Source of the DNA: Lachnospiraceae bacterium
Lineage (GTDB): Bacteria > Bacillota > Clostridia > Lachnospirales > Lachnospiraceae
Direction of reading: 5' to 3'
Length of the DNA: 64,000 nt
NCBI GenBank assembly: GCA_016283775.1
Contig: JAEENL010000114.1
Span: forward strand, 1-64,000
A program made the position numbers and the translations under genes. Every line of letters starts with the position of its first letter. The stretch's first letter is position 1. The notes beneath the pieces are model-generated. The model did no database searches. It was not told where the DNA came from and was given only the letters and a program-made list of their open reading frames with translations. This document shows positions 1-8,107 of this stretch, one piece after another.

Positions 1-212
1 GGCAGTTTCTCACCCGACAGGAGTTCGTTTATGCTTATACCGAGCAGACCGCAGAGTGGCTGCAGGTTTTCTATGTCCGGCAGACCGTTCCCCGTTTCCC
101 ATTTGGATACCGTCTTGTCGCTGATGCTTAAGTTTTGAGCAAGTTCCTTCTGTGTCATCCCTTTTTCGTTCCTAAGGCTCTTGATAAAATTCCCCACCTT
201 CTGATAGTCCAT
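1..212 (-). CDS. XRE-family HTH transcriptional regulator, C-terminus cut by window edge
   Basis: Reading the minus strand from the ATG at 212 gives about 70 residues beginning MDYQKVGNFIKSLRNEKGMT, followed by QKELAQNLSISDKTVSKWE and a GLPDIENLQPLCGLLGISINELLSGE stretch. This is a complete lambda-Cro/XRE helix-turn-helix; SDKTVSKWE is the recognition helix typical of Clostridia XRE regulators. GGAGG lies 5 nt upstream of the ATG (minus strand, around 217-221). The reading frame is still open at base 1, so whatever follows the DNA-binding domain (often a membrane domain or TPRs) is not visible. Its target cannot be deduced; the 330-bp intergenic region it shares with the divergent SDR gene is one candidate. 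Confidence 0.85.
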   Translation of the reverse strand, partial: MDYQKVGNFIKSLRNEKGMTQKELAQNLSISDKTVSKWETGNGLPDIENLQPLCGLLGISINELLSGEKL

Positions 213-366
213 ACGTGCCTCCTTAAATCCCTGCCGGGTCGTCTGTCACATTCAGTTTATGTGAAATGACCGTAGAATTCAACCCACGGACCGCAGAAAA
301 TGAAAAACAGCGTGTATACTCCTCGCAGAGCGTAACTCCATGAACCGTGGAGAGTACCGAATATAA

Positions 367-415
367 TTATAATCCACTACGAAACATATTTTTTGTCGTT
401 CGTAGTGGATTATAA
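367..415. promoter_or_regulatory. Perfect 17-bp inverted repeat in the 330-bp divergent intergenic region
   Basis: Arms TTATAATCCACTACGAA (367-383) and its exact reverse complement (399-415) flank a 15-base spacer. No T-run follows on either strand, so it does not look like an intrinsic terminator. Each arm contains a TATAAT-like hexamer, so the dyad could overlap promoter elements pointing both ways or act as an operator. It lies between the divergent XRE gene (start 212) and the SDR gene (start 542). Apart from this repeat and the promoter at 460-488, I see nothing definite in the 213-541 interval. Confidence 0.6.
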
Positions 416-459
416 CGCATACCCCCGCTTGATTGACATTTTTTTAACCCTGTTTGTCC

Positions 460-488
460 TTGTATTTTTCAGAGTGACTTGTTATAAT
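460..488 (+). promoter_or_regulatory. Sigma-A promoter of the SDR gene
   Basis: TTGTAT (460-465), 17-bp spacer, TATAAT (483-488), with TG one base before the -10 (extended -10). The start codon at 542 is about 50 bases downstream. It is the best promoter match upstream of the SDR gene. Confidence 0.7.
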
Positions 489-541
489 ACTTTCTGTTCG
501 TAAATTTCTTGTATAATAATACAAAATATCTGGAGGCTATC

Positions 542-1348
542 ATGGACAATAAGTATATCGATTTTTCCCTTAAGGGAAAGGTTGCTCTGATCACAGGCGC
601 ATCTTACGGCATCGGTTTTGCCATCGCAAGCGCATATGCACAGGCAGGCGCCACCATCTGCTTTAACGACATCAAGCAGGAACTCGTTGACAAGGGGCTT
701 GCGGCTTACAAGGAAGCCGGCATCGAAGCTCACGGCTATGTTTGCGACGTTACCGACGAAGCAGCCGTTAACGATCTTGTTGCAAAGATCGAGAAGGAAG
801 TCGGCGTGATCGACATCCTTGTAAACAACGCAGGTATCATCAAGCGCATCCCCATGACCGAGATGACCGCCGAGCAGTTCAGACAGGTCATCGACGTTGA
901 CCTCAACGCTCCTTTCATCGTTTCAAAGGCTGTCATCCCTTCGATGATCAAAAAGGGCCACGGCAAGATCATAAACATCTGCTCCATGATGAGTGAGCTC
1001 GGACGTGAGACCGTTTCCGCTTACGCTGCTGCTAAGGGCGGATTAAAGATGCTCACACGTAACATCTGCTCCGAATACGGCCAGTACAACATCCAGTGCA
1101 ACGGCCTCGGTCCCGGATATATCGAGACACCTCAGACCGCACCTCTTCGTGAGATTCAGCCCGACGGTTCCCGTCATCCTTTCGACCAGTTCATCTGCGC
1201 AAAGACACCCGCAAACCGCTGGTTAAAGGCAGAGGAGCTCACAGGTCCCGCTGTATTCCTTGCTTCCGAAGCATCAAATGCCGTAAACGGTCACATTCTC
1301 TATGTAGACGGCGGTATTCTTGCTTACATCGGAAAGCAGCCCCAGTAA
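542..1348 (+). CDS. SDR-family gluconate 5-dehydrogenase-like oxidoreductase
   Basis: A classical short-chain dehydrogenase of 268 residues. TGASYGIG near the N-terminus is the NAD(P)-binding glycine motif, NNAG is the structural motif, and a serine in ICSMMSE with YAAAK supplies the catalytic Ser-Tyr-Lys. The sequence GPGYIETPQT and the C-terminal VDGGILAYIGKQPQ resemble gluconate 5-dehydrogenase (5-keto-D-gluconate reductase) and KduD-type proteins, which reduce keto-sugar acids in the cytoplasm. The start was placed at 542 because GGAGG sits 5-6 nt upstream; an in-frame ATG at 509 has no ribosome site and overlaps the promoter region. It is monocistronic: its own promoter precedes it and a strong terminator follows. 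Exact substrate is inference; other sugar-acid SDRs would look similar. Confidence 0.85.
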   Translation: MDNKYIDFSLKGKVALITGASYGIGFAIASAYAQAGATICFNDIKQELVDKGLAAYKEAGIEAHGYVCDVTDEAAVNDLVAKIEKEVGVIDILVNNAGIIKRIPMTEMTAEQFRQVIDVDLNAPFIVSKAVIPSMIKKGHGKIINICSMMSELGRETVSAYAAAKGGLKMLTRNICSEYGQYNIQCNGLGPGYIETPQTAPLREIQPDGSRHPFDQFICAKTPANRWLKAEELTGPAVFLASEASNAVNGHILYVDGGILAYIGKQPQ

Positions 1349-1371
1349 GTGTTTTAACCATAATAAATTCA

Positions 1372-1402
1372 GCCCCGGATATGCTCCGGGGCTTGTTTTT
1401 TA
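1372..1402 (+). terminator. Intrinsic terminator after the SDR gene
   Basis: GCCCCGGA (1372-1379), loop TATGC, TCCGGGGC (1385-1392), then TTGTTTTTT. The minus-strand side has only a weak AT-rich tail, so it may partly terminate the converging zinc operon too. Confidence 0.85.
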
Positions 1403-1411
1403 TGTATTCTT

Positions 1412-1957
1412 TCAGTCCTCTCCCACAAGGTGCACGGTCTTGTAATCATGATGTGTTGCGGGAAGGAATCTGTTCAACACATCCGATGTAGGTATCTTAA
1501 GGCTCGAAGTACACACGCAGGGATGGCATCCGATATGGTCGAACTTCAGCACATCTTCATCGATCAGGAGCTGCACCATGTTTTCCTTATCGTTCATTAC
1601 TCCCATGATGCTCGCGGAACCGGGCTCAATGTCAAGGTATTTCAGCATATCTTCCGGTTCGGCAAAAGAAAGCCTTGAGGAATTTATCTGCGCAGACAGT
1701 TCCTTTGTTTTGAACTTCTTTTCGCCCGGCATGAGGAGCAGGTAAAATGCAGTTTTCTGGCGATTGCAGAGAAACAGATTTTTGCAGATCATGATATCAA
1801 GCACCTTTGCGACCTCATTGCATGCTTCCATGTTTGGCGTTGCCTCGTGATCCACTCTTTTATATTCTATCCCGAGACTGTCGAGAAGCTCATATGTCCT
1901 GACTTCCCTCGGCAGACGCCCTGTTTTGTCCTTCGGACTTCCTTCAAACACTTCCAT
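1412..1957 (-). CDS. YbaK/ProX-type aminoacyl-tRNA deacylase
   Basis: A protein of 181 residues with the YbaK/aminoacyl-tRNA deacylase fold. The family edits mischarged tRNA (Ala-tRNA-Pro or Cys-tRNA-Pro) in trans. Visible family features are ATPNMEA after the first strand, the lysine in ICKNLFLCN, the FYLLLMPGEKKF segment, and the late GCHPCVCTSSLKI motif. Length fits the stand-alone ProX group of Clostridia. Start placed at 1957 (AAAGG upstream); a 27-residue N-terminal extension is possible but would run into the preceding gene. It begins 19 nt after the lipoprotein stop and is probably the last gene of the zinc operon, a partnership I cannot explain functionally. Substrate tRNA is inferred from family. 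Confidence 0.8.
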   Translation of the reverse strand: MEVFEGSPKDKTGRLPREVRTYELLDSLGIEYKRVDHEATPNMEACNEVAKVLDIMICKNLFLCNRQKTAFYLLLMPGEKKFKTKELSAQINSSRLSFAEPEDMLKYLDIEPGSASIMGVMNDKENMVQLLIDEDVLKFDHIGCHPCVCTSSLKIPTSDVLNRFLPATHHDYKTVHLVGED

Positions 1958-1976
1958 TTTTGTACCTTTCGATCGT

Positions 1977-2657
1977 TTATTCAAACGCAGCCTCAAGAAG
2001 CGTTGCGTCTTTAAGCGTACAGTAAAGAGCTCCTCCATCGAGGTATGTGGTGTATTCTCCCATCACCACTATCTCCATCCCCTCTTCAGGGTAATCATCG
2101 GGGTAGCTGCAGCCTTCGAGCGTAAATTCCATGCCCTGTGCGCAGCATGCGGTCGCATCCTTTATAATGCAATAGTAATAGTCTATTCCCGTATAATCAT
2201 CATGATACACGGAAAATATCCCTTTCATTTTTATGATCTTTCCCATGTATCGGTCAGGGTCGCTCATCATGCCGAAGACCTCGGAATAGACCATAGTTGC
2301 GGAAAGTTCCGTAAGATCCACATCGACGTCTCGTGGTTCTGACGGATCTTCGGCCGGAGCCTCGGGTGCGTCGGCCGGAGTGATCTCAGGAGTTTCAACA
2401 GGTGTGCTCTCAGGAGTTACCGCAGGTGTGATCTCCGGTGTTTCTGTTGGAGTTTCGGCAGGCTTTTCGGTCGGTTTTTCGGTCGGTGTGACGGCCTCCG
2501 TGGCCTTTTTTCCCGATGCCTCTATCTGAGCGTTTATAACATCATTTACGGCAGATGTTCCACTGCCCTGTCTTTTTGCGGTTCCGCCCTCCTTACCGCA
2601 TCCTGCAAGTATCAGCAGAACCAGAACAAGCATTGCGATCCTTAATACCTTTTTCAT
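1977..2657 (-). CDS. Zn-operon lipoprotein with Thr/Pro/Glu repeat linker and OB-fold-like C-domain
   Basis: Starts MKKVLRIAMLVLVLLILAGCGK: a type II signal peptide with lipobox LAGC, so the mature protein is probably anchored outside the membrane. Residues about 53-110 are a low-complexity linker rich in TPE/TPV/TEKP repeats that would extend the domain from the surface. The C-terminal 110 residues (from DLTELSATMVYSEVFGMM) contain a KIIKMKGIFS strand and EEGMEIVVMGEY, reminiscent of OB-fold (tRNA_anti-like) domains, with two cysteines in ATACCAQ. The ATG overlaps the znuB stop by 4 nt (ATGA), which indicates translational coupling. A role in zinc capture or delivery is inferred from position only; no His-rich metal site is visible. 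Confidence 0.75.
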   Translation of the reverse strand: MKKVLRIAMLVLVLLILAGCGKEGGTAKRQGSGTSAVNDVINAQIEASGKKATEAVTPTEKPTEKPAETPTETPEITPAVTPESTPVETPEITPADAPEAPAEDPSEPRDVDVDLTELSATMVYSEVFGMMSDPDRYMGKIIKMKGIFSVYHDDYTGIDYYYCIIKDATACCAQGMEFTLEGCSYPDDYPEEGMEIVVMGEYTTYLDGGALYCTLKDATLLEAAFE

Positions 2658-3496
2658 GCACGTGCCCCCATCACTTTTTCCGCAACGCAGCAGATCGCAA
2701 ACATCGCAACGTCTGCGGCAACTATTGTTGAGCCTACGGGCGTTCCCGCAAGTATGGATATCAAAAGGCCTGCCAGGGCGCATATCACTGAGATTATCGC
2801 AGAGCATACGGTAACGCTCTTAAAATTTTTGTAAAGCTTCATCGATGATAATGCAGGGAAAATGACAAGCGCCGAGATAAGGAGCGATCCCACGAGATTC
2901 ATCGCAAGTACTATTATCACGGCAATAACGGTAGCAATAAGGAGGTTATATGCATTTGTCCTTATTCCTGCGGCCTTGGAAAAGGTCTCGTCAAATGTTA
3001 TCGCAAAAATCTTGTTGTAAAACAGCACAAATATCAGCAGCACCATCACAGAAAGCGCGATGCAGAGCCACACTTCCTGCTTTGAGAGCGTAAGGATCGA
3101 GGTCGAGCCGAAAAGCGTGGAGCAGACGTCTCCGGAAAGATTTGACGATGTGGAAAAAATATTCATCAAAAGATAGCCGAATGCCAGCGAAGCAACGGAT
3201 ATCATCGCTATCGCTGCATCGCCCTTTATCTTTGTGTTCTGGCCTGTCCTCAAGAGCAGTATGGCGCTTCCTATCGTTATCGGAAGTACAAGGAGCATAT
3301 TGTTTGAAACGTTTACAACGGTCGCAATGGCCATAGCACCGAAAGCCACATGTGAGAGTCCGTCCCCGATGAAGGAAAAACGCTTAAGTACGAGCGTCAC
3401 TCCGAGAAGCGATGAGCACAGTGCGATCAACACGCCGACTATGACAGCATATCTTACGAACGGATATTGAAGATATAAAAACAGCTTGTCTATCAT
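2654..3496 (-). CDS. znuB: Zinc/manganese ABC transporter permease ZnuB
   Basis: A 280-residue integral membrane protein of the ABC-3 family with about eight hydrophobic segments. The N-terminus (LFLYLQYPFVRYAVIVG) and the GVTLVLKRFSFIGDGLSHVAFG motif are hallmarks of ZnuB/MntB permeases; SFIGDGLSHVAFG is the part that contacts the ATPase. It overlaps the znuC stop by 4 nt (ATGA) and is followed by the lipoprotein with another ATGA overlap. It would form the channel for metal delivered by ZnuA. Zinc rather than manganese is inferred from the His-rich loop in the binding protein and the adjacent Zur-like regulator. Confidence 0.92.
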   Translation of the reverse strand: MIDKLFLYLQYPFVRYAVIVGVLIALCSSLLGVTLVLKRFSFIGDGLSHVAFGAMAIATVVNVSNNMLLVLPITIGSAILLLRTGQNTKIKGDAAIAMISVASLAFGYLLMNIFSTSSNLSGDVCSTLFGSTSILTLSKQEVWLCIALSVMVLLIFVLFYNKIFAITFDETFSKAAGIRTNAYNLLIATVIAVIIVLAMNLVGSLLISALVIFPALSSMKLYKNFKSVTVCSAIISVICALAGLLISILAGTPVGSTIVAADVAMFAICCVAEKVMGARA

Positions 3497-4200
3497 TTAT
3501 CGTTATCCTCCGTTATAAGGATCGACTTACCGATCTCGCTCTTTAAAAACTGTTCCTTGGTCCCGAAGAACAGATCATTTCCCACATGCAGTATATGGCT
3601 TGCGTAGCGCAGAGCAGCGGAAACGTCATGGGAGATCATTATTATCGTTATCCCCTCTTCGTTCAGTTCTTTTATCAGCCTGTACATTCCTATCGTGGCA
3701 TTCGGATCCAGCCCCGAAACGGGTTCGTCAAGCAAAAGTATCTTTCTTGTTGCACAAAGCGCTCTCGCAAGCAGCACCCGCTGCTGCTGTCCTCCGGAGA
3801 GCTCACGGTAACAGCGTCCCGCAAGGTCTGATATGCCCATGCGCTCCATATTTTTTTGGGCGATCTCTTTTTCCTCTTTGTTGTAAAACGGTCTTAAACC
3901 ACATCTGGACTGGCATCCGGACAAAACTATCTCCTGTACGGAGGCAGGAAAATCCCTCTGTACCACGGTCTGCTGAGGAAGGTAACCAACCTCGTTGGCT
4001 TTGAGTCCTTCTCCCCGGATGACCTCCCCGCTCATGGGTGCTTTGAGCTCAAGCAGCGTCTTCATAAGAGTCGTTTTTCCCGAGCCGTTCTCTCCCACTA
4101 TGCAGAGATAATCTCCCGCTTCAACTTTGAAATTCAGGTTTTCCGCTATGGTGCGGGATTCATAGCCCAGCGCCAGGTCCTTTACGGTTATAAGTGCCAT
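3493..4200 (-). CDS. znuC: Zinc/manganese ABC transporter ATP-binding protein ZnuC
   Basis: A 235-residue ABC ATPase. Walker A is GENGSGKTT (residues 36-44), the Q-loop region is YLPQQ, the signature is ELSGGQQQR, Walker B is LLLDEP followed by VSGLDP, and the switch His is in IIMISHD. This small single-domain layout with YLPQQTVVQRDFP is typical of metal-uptake ATPases. It lies 25 nt after znuA and overlaps znuB by 4 nt. It powers zinc import together with ZnuA and ZnuB. Confidence 0.93.
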   Translation of the reverse strand: MALITVKDLALGYESRTIAENLNFKVEAGDYLCIVGENGSGKTTLMKTLLELKAPMSGEVIRGEGLKANEVGYLPQQTVVQRDFPASVQEIVLSGCQSRCGLRPFYNKEEKEIAQKNMERMGISDLAGRCYRELSGGQQQRVLLARALCATRKILLLDEPVSGLDPNATIGMYRLIKELNEEGITIIMISHDVSAALRYASHILHVGNDLFFGTKEQFLKSEIGKSILITEDNDK

Positions 4201-4225
4201 GTTGCCTCCACTTAAGTCAAAATGT

Positions 4226-5242
4226 CTATTTCAGTGCTTCCTTAAGTACTTCGAGATTGTTCCTCATTATCGAAAGATAATCCGTGCCCTTTGCGATGTC
4301 CTTTGATGTCGTGGACTGCATGGAATCAAGAGTCAGTATCTTCTGTCCGTGGGAAGCGGTGTTGTTCACTATTGTCTCGGCGATCCTGTGATCTTTTCCT
4401 TCGATGGTCATTACTGCATTAAGGCCAAGCTCGTCAACCTTTTTTGAAAGAAAAGCGATCGTCTCAAAGCTTGCCTCAGTCTCGGCAGAGCATCCTACAA
4501 AAGCTGCGTAATAAGTGAGTCCGTAATCATCCGTGAGATATCTGAAGGGGAAACGGTCTCCGAAAAGCACGGTCTTCTTTGCTGCATTTTCGACAGCGTC
4601 TTTGTATTCCTTGTCAAGAGCATCGAGACTTTTTACATATTTCTCGGTCTGTTTTCTGTAGTGATCGGCATTTGCCTTATCCAGACCACACAAAGCTTCC
4701 GAAATACTGTCTACCAGTATCGAAGCGTTTTTGAGGGACAGCCATACATGCTCATCGTATTCCGTTTCCTCGTCATGATCGTGGTCATCTTCGTCATGGT
4801 CATCGTCATGGTCATCGTCGCCGTGATCGTGGTCATGCTCCTCTTCCTGCATGCCCTCGACGACTTCCTCCTCTTTTACTCTGTCACCAAGAGTTTCAAG
4901 AAGGTTTATCACCACCATATCTTTATTCACTGATTCTTTAAGCGCATCCTCAACCCATTCGTCGGACTCACCTCCGACATATATGAAAAGATCGCAGTTT
5001 GCGACCTTCATGATATCATCCGCGGTGGGCTGGAAGCTGTGAAGATCGACTCCTTTGTCGAGAAGCAGCGTAACATCCGCTTTTGCGGGGTTGTCGCCTA
5101 AAATGTTCATTACCCAGTCATACTCGGGAGCGATCGTCGCAACGATACTTAAGCCATCCTTTTTTGCTGCCTTTCCGCATCCCGTAAGGCCTGCGGCAGT
5201 CACAAGCACAAGTGCCAAAAATATATAAATGATCTTTTTCAT
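4226..5242 (-). CDS. znuA: Zinc-binding lipoprotein ZnuA
   Basis: A 338-residue cluster A-I metal-binding protein. The signal peptide ends in LTGC (Cys22), so it is lipid-anchored. Residues about 136-158 form an extreme His/Asp/Glu loop (HDHDHGDDDHDDDHD and onward), the metal-acquiring flap of zinc-specific ZnuA proteins. Likely site ligands are His68 (DLHSFQPT), His165 (DEHVWLSL) and the later His/Glu in SHGQ and DRFPFRYL regions. The loop points to zinc rather than manganese. It precedes znuC by 25 nt. The 76-bp gap to the upstream small membrane gene has no clear promoter, so expression is probably driven from the Zur-box promoter at 6100. Confidence 0.93.
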   Translation of the reverse strand: MKKIIYIFLALVLVTAAGLTGCGKAAKKDGLSIVATIAPEYDWVMNILGDNPAKADVTLLLDKGVDLHSFQPTADDIMKVANCDLFIYVGGESDEWVEDALKESVNKDMVVINLLETLGDRVKEEEVVEGMQEEEHDHDHGDDDHDDDHDEDDHDHDEETEYDEHVWLSLKNASILVDSISEALCGLDKANADHYRKQTEKYVKSLDALDKEYKDAVENAAKKTVLFGDRFPFRYLTDDYGLTYYAAFVGCSAETEASFETIAFLSKKVDELGLNAVMTIEGKDHRIAETIVNNTASHGQKILTLDSMQSTTSKDIAKGTDYLSIMRNNLEVLKEALK

Positions 5243-5318
5243 GATTAACCTCCGTTTGTTTCAGGGTTCACCGTCTGTTAAGCGCCCTGTGTTGTCAGTA
5301 TGGGAAAACAGAGGTCTT

Positions 5319-5639
5319 TCAATCGTTCAGCCTGATCTTTTCAGTCACGGGCGTGTCCGAAACGATGAGAAAACGGCGGAACACAGGGATAGCCGCAAAA
5401 AAGGCCGCCATGAGGACCGCCACTGCTTTAAGTACCGAGCCGTTAAAAACATGCTTTACGGTCATGGCGCACTGATGCAGCATCTCGCAGACCGGGCAGT
5501 CATGATCCTCACACTCATGAGTTGCTTCGAGCCCCGTAAACACAAGTGACACGGCAAGAAACACCAAAACGGCGCATACCATGAGACACATCGGTATCGT
5601 TTTTTCATTCGTCATTTTGTTGTATGTCATGCCCCTCAT
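5319..5639 (-). CDS. Small Cys/His-motif membrane protein of the zinc operon (unknown function)
   Basis: About 106 residues. Two hydrophobic segments (PMCLMVCAVLVFLAVSLVF, and VLKAVAVLMAAFFAAIPVF) flank a short outside loop, HECEDHDCPVCEMLHQC, with four Cys and three His spaced like a metal site. The ATG at 5639 overlaps the regulator stop (TGATG), with AGGA about 9 nt upstream; ATGs at 5630 and 5615 are alternatives. I recognise this as a recurrent small protein near Firmicute zinc genes, but no function is known to me. Metal sensing, transfer or a role as an accessory subunit of ZnuABC is inference. Confidence 0.7.
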   Translation of the reverse strand: MRGMTYNKMTNEKTIPMCLMVCAVLVFLAVSLVFTGLEATHECEDHDCPVCEMLHQCAMTVKHVFNGSVLKAVAVLMAAFFAAIPVFRRFLIVSDTPVTEKIRLND

Positions 5640-6064
5640 CAAGTCCGTTCCTGTCCGCATTCTTCGCATATTCCGTAAAACACTGTCCTTACGGGATCCA
5701 TGGTAAATCCGTGTTCCTTAAACAGATGTTCCTGTATCATCTTTATCTCATCACAATGGAGATGTATCAGTTTTCCGCATTTCTCACATTTGCAGTGATA
5801 GCACACTTCTTTCTCGTCGTGACTGCTCTTTCCGACATATTCAAAGCAGGCGGAACTGCTTCCGTCTATGACATATTTGTTGACAACGCCTTCGTCCACA
5901 AGGTCCTCAAGGCGGCGGTAGATGGTCGCCTGTCCTATCGGATCCCCCTGCTCTTTAAAATACTGCCACACGTCGCCTGCGGTAACATGTACGCCGTGCT
6001 TCGTCTCAAGATATTTTAAAAGCGTATCCTTCTGCTTTGTGTTGTATTTCGGTCTGGAATTCAT
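5639..6064 (-). CDS. Fur-family metalloregulator, probably Zur
   Basis: A 141-residue Fur-family repressor. The winged helix includes VTAGDVWQYFKEQGDPIGQATIYRRLEDLVDEGVV, where QATIYRRL is the recognition helix. The dimerisation domain carries CYHCKCEKCGKLIHLHCDE and the C-terminal GICEECGQ, giving the two CxxC pairs of the structural zinc site. Start was placed at 6064 (GGAGG 7 nt upstream) rather than the ATG at 6100, which lies in the promoter itself. It is the first gene of the operon that encodes ZnuABC, so Zur is the likely type; Fur or PerR cannot be excluded by sequence alone. The dyad overlapping its own -10 box predicts autorepression with metal. Confidence 0.88.
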   Translation of the reverse strand: MNSRPKYNTKQKDTLLKYLETKHGVHVTAGDVWQYFKEQGDPIGQATIYRRLEDLVDEGVVNKYVIDGSSSACFEYVGKSSHDEKEVCYHCKCEKCGKLIHLHCDEIKMIQEHLFKEHGFTMDPVRTVFYGICEECGQERT

Positions 6065-6082
6065 ACAATCCTCCAATTTGAA

Positions 6083-6127
6083 ATTGAGAATCGTTCCCAA
6101 TTATATTCGAATTTCCTGTTTTGTCAA
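6083..6127 (-). promoter_or_regulatory. Promoter and Zur/Fur-type operator of the zinc operon
   Basis: On the minus strand TTGACA (6127-6122), 16-bp spacer, TATAAT (6105-6100). A 19-bp dyad ATTGAGAA-TCG-TTCCCAAT (6083-6101; 7 of 8 arm positions pair) touches the last bases of the -10 box and covers the start region, so a bound repressor would block transcription. The dyad resembles Fur/Zur boxes (TGAGAAT-n-ATTCTCA type). Confidence 0.8.
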
Positions 6128-6169
6128 GAAAAAAACACCGGAAAAAGTTTTTTATGCTTTCTCCGATGT
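6128..6169 (-). terminator. Intrinsic terminator after ygiQ
   Basis: On the minus strand an imperfect 13-bp stem (6169-6157 with 6147-6135; two mismatches) encloses a 9-base loop and is followed by TTTTTTT (6135-6129). It lies only a few bases upstream of the -35 box of the zinc operon and so insulates it from readthrough. Confidence 0.7.
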
Positions 6170-6198
6170 GAAATATACATATATATGCAGCTTGCGCC

Positions 6199-8106
6199 TT
6201 ATCTCGGCCTTCTCCCTTTGTGGGTGATGCCGCGTGCCTCTCTGTACTTGTCGGTGGTCTTGCAATTGTGCTTTTCCCCGCTGCTGTGTGCTATCTTTCT
6301 CGGAGGGATCAGGCAGTGCTTGTCAAAACCGATCAGGTCCTCACGGCCTTCTTTTATCAGTGCTTCTTTTACAAGATCGTAATTTGCCGGATTCCTGTAC
6401 TGGATAAGAGCTCGCTGCATAGCTTTTTCATGCGGGCTTTTGGGCACATACACAGGTTTCATGGTGCGAGGGTCGAGGCCCGTATAATACATACACGTCG
6501 AGATCGTAGACGGTGTGGGATAGAAATCCTGCACCTGTTCCGGACAGTATCCGAGATCCCTTATATATTCCGCGAGCGCTATCGCATCCTTCAATGTGGA
6601 ACCCGGATGCGACGACATGAGATACGGTATCACATATTGGTTGTGATCGAGCGTGCCGTTTTTTATAAGTCCTCCGTTGATCCTTGCAAATTTGTCCACA
6701 AACTCCTCATATACGGCATTTTCCGGCTTTCCCATAAGTGAAAGGACGTTGTCGGAAATATGCTCCGGAGCCACGCGAAGCTGACCGGAAATGTGATATT
6801 TGCAAAGTTCCCTGAAATAGTCGTCTTTTTTGTCCGCAAGAAGATAGTCAAATCTGATGCCGGACCGCACAAACACTTTCTTTACGCCGGGAAGCGCGCG
6901 AAGCTTCCGTAAAAGTGACAGGTAATCCGAGTGATCCACCTTGAGGTTAGGACAGGGCTTCGGCCACAGACACTGTCTGTTCTGGCAAGCGCCGTGCTTT
7001 AACTGCTTGTCACAGGCAGGATGCCTGAAATCCGCGGTGGGACCTCCGACATCGTTGATGTTTCCTTTGAAGTCCTTTTCTTTTGTGAATTCTTCCGCTT
7101 CCTTTAAGATAGACTCATGACTTCTCGACTGGATTATCCTGCCCTGATGGAACGTGAGCGCGCAGAACGAGCAGCCGCCGAAGCAGCCCCGGTTTGAGGT
7201 TATGGAATATTTTATCTCGGAAAGAGCGGGGACACCGCCCTCCTTTTCATATACAGGGTGATACGACCTCATGTAGGGAAGCGCATAAACGTCGTCCATC
7301 TCCTGTGTGGTGAGTGGAAATGCGGGCGGATTCTGCACCACATATTCATAGTCCTTGTATTTTTCAACGAGTGTTTTTGCCGAAAAAGGATCGGTATTTA
7401 TGTACTGCTTGTAAAAGCTTTCGGCGAAGGTCTTTTTTTCACTGCAGATCTCTTCATACGACGGGAGTATCAGAGGGTCGACAAGGGAATCCAGGTCTCT
7501 CGCCTTGTAGACGGTGCCTCTTATGAAAGTCAGGTCCTTCACGTCTATCCCGGATGCGAGCGCGTCCGCGATCTCAACTATCTGGTGTTCTCCCATTCCG
7601 TAGATCAGAAGATCCGCAGCGGAGTCGAGCAAAATGGAGCGTTTCACCTTGTCAGACCAGTAATCATAGTGGGCAAGACGCCTGAGTGACGCCTCTATGC
7701 CGCCAATGATGACCGGCGAATCTTTGAAAGTCTTTCTGATGAGGTTTCCATAGACCACATCGCATCTGTCGGGGCGACGTCCCATCACACCGCCGGGAGT
7801 ATAGTAATCATAGGTCCTGTGCTTTTTTGCGACGGTATAGTGATCCACCATGGAGTCGATGTTTCCGCCGCTTATGAGAAAGCCGAGACGAGGTTTTCCG
7901 AGTATCGCGACAGACTTTTCGTCCTTCCAGTCGGGCTGTGCTATGATCCCAACCTTGTATCCGTGAGCCTCGAGCACGCGGCTTATGATCGCGGGTCCGA
8001 ATGAGGAATGATCCACATATGCGTCGCCGATCACATAGACAAAGTCACACTGATCCCAGCCGCGTTCTCTCATATCCTGTTTGCTGATCGGAAGAAAACC
8101 ATTCAT
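6199..8106 (-). CDS. ygiQ: YgiQ-family radical SAM protein
   Basis: A 635-residue radical SAM protein. The N-terminus [19 protein letters not shown] and [16 protein letters not shown] are the UPF0313/YgiQ signature. The [4Fe-4S] SAM motif [16 protein letters not shown] (CxxxCxxC) sits in the middle, after SITSNRG, and is followed by [13 protein letters not shown] and a Cys-rich [22 protein letters not shown] segment that may hold an additional cluster. A GTG at 8115 would add three residues; the ATG at 8106 is preferred because AGGGTGA lies 5 nt upstream. It begins immediately after metH (start overlaps the metH stop region) and is presumably co-transcribed with it. The reaction is unknown; a tRNA/rRNA or cofactor modification role is only guessed for the family. 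Confidence 0.9.
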   Translation of the reverse strand: MNGFLPISKQDMRERGWDQCDFVYVIGDAYVDHSSFGPAIISRVLEAHGYKVGIIAQPDWKDEKSVAILGKPRLGFLISGGNIDSMVDHYTVAKKHRTYDYYTPGGVMGRRPDRCDVVYGNLIRKTFKDSPVIIGGIEASLRRLAHYDYWSDKVKRSILLDSAADLLIYGMGEHQIVEIADALASGIDVKDLTFIRGTVYKARDLDSLVDPLILPSYEEICSEKKTFAESFYKQYINTDPFSAKTLVEKYKDYEYVVQNPPAFPLTTQEMDDVYALPYMRSYHPVYEKEGGVPALSEIKYSITSNRGCFGGCSFCALTFHQGRIIQSRSHESILKEAEEFTKEKDFKGNINDVGGPTADFRHPACDKQLKHGACQNRQCLWPKPCPNLKVDHSDYLSLLRKLRALPGVKKVFVRSGIRFDYLLADKKDDYFRELCKYHISGQLRVAPEHISDNVLSLMGKPENAVYEEFVDKFARINGGLIKNGTLDHNQYVIPYLMSSHPGSTLKDAIALAEYIRDLGYCPEQVQDFYPTPSTISTCMYYTGLDPRTMKPVYVPKSPHEKAMQRALIQYRNPANYDLVKEALIKEGREDLIGFDKHCLIPPRKIAHSSGEKHNCKTTDKYREARGITHKGRRPR

Positions 8107-8107
8107 A

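Noticed and set aside
1926-2342. Plus-strand reading frame opposite the zinc-operon lipoprotein
   Set aside because: Antisense to two genes with signal peptide and family motifs; no ribosome site and no family features.
2400-2500. Repetitive GGAGTTTC-like stretches as a possible CRISPR or minisatellite
   Set aside because: They encode the TPE/TPV linker of the lipoprotein, with irregular spacing and no unique spacers.
4661-4933. Plus-strand reading frame with a hydrophobic Val/Ile-rich run
   Set aside because: It is the antisense shadow of the His/Asp-rich loop of znuA; no ribosome site.
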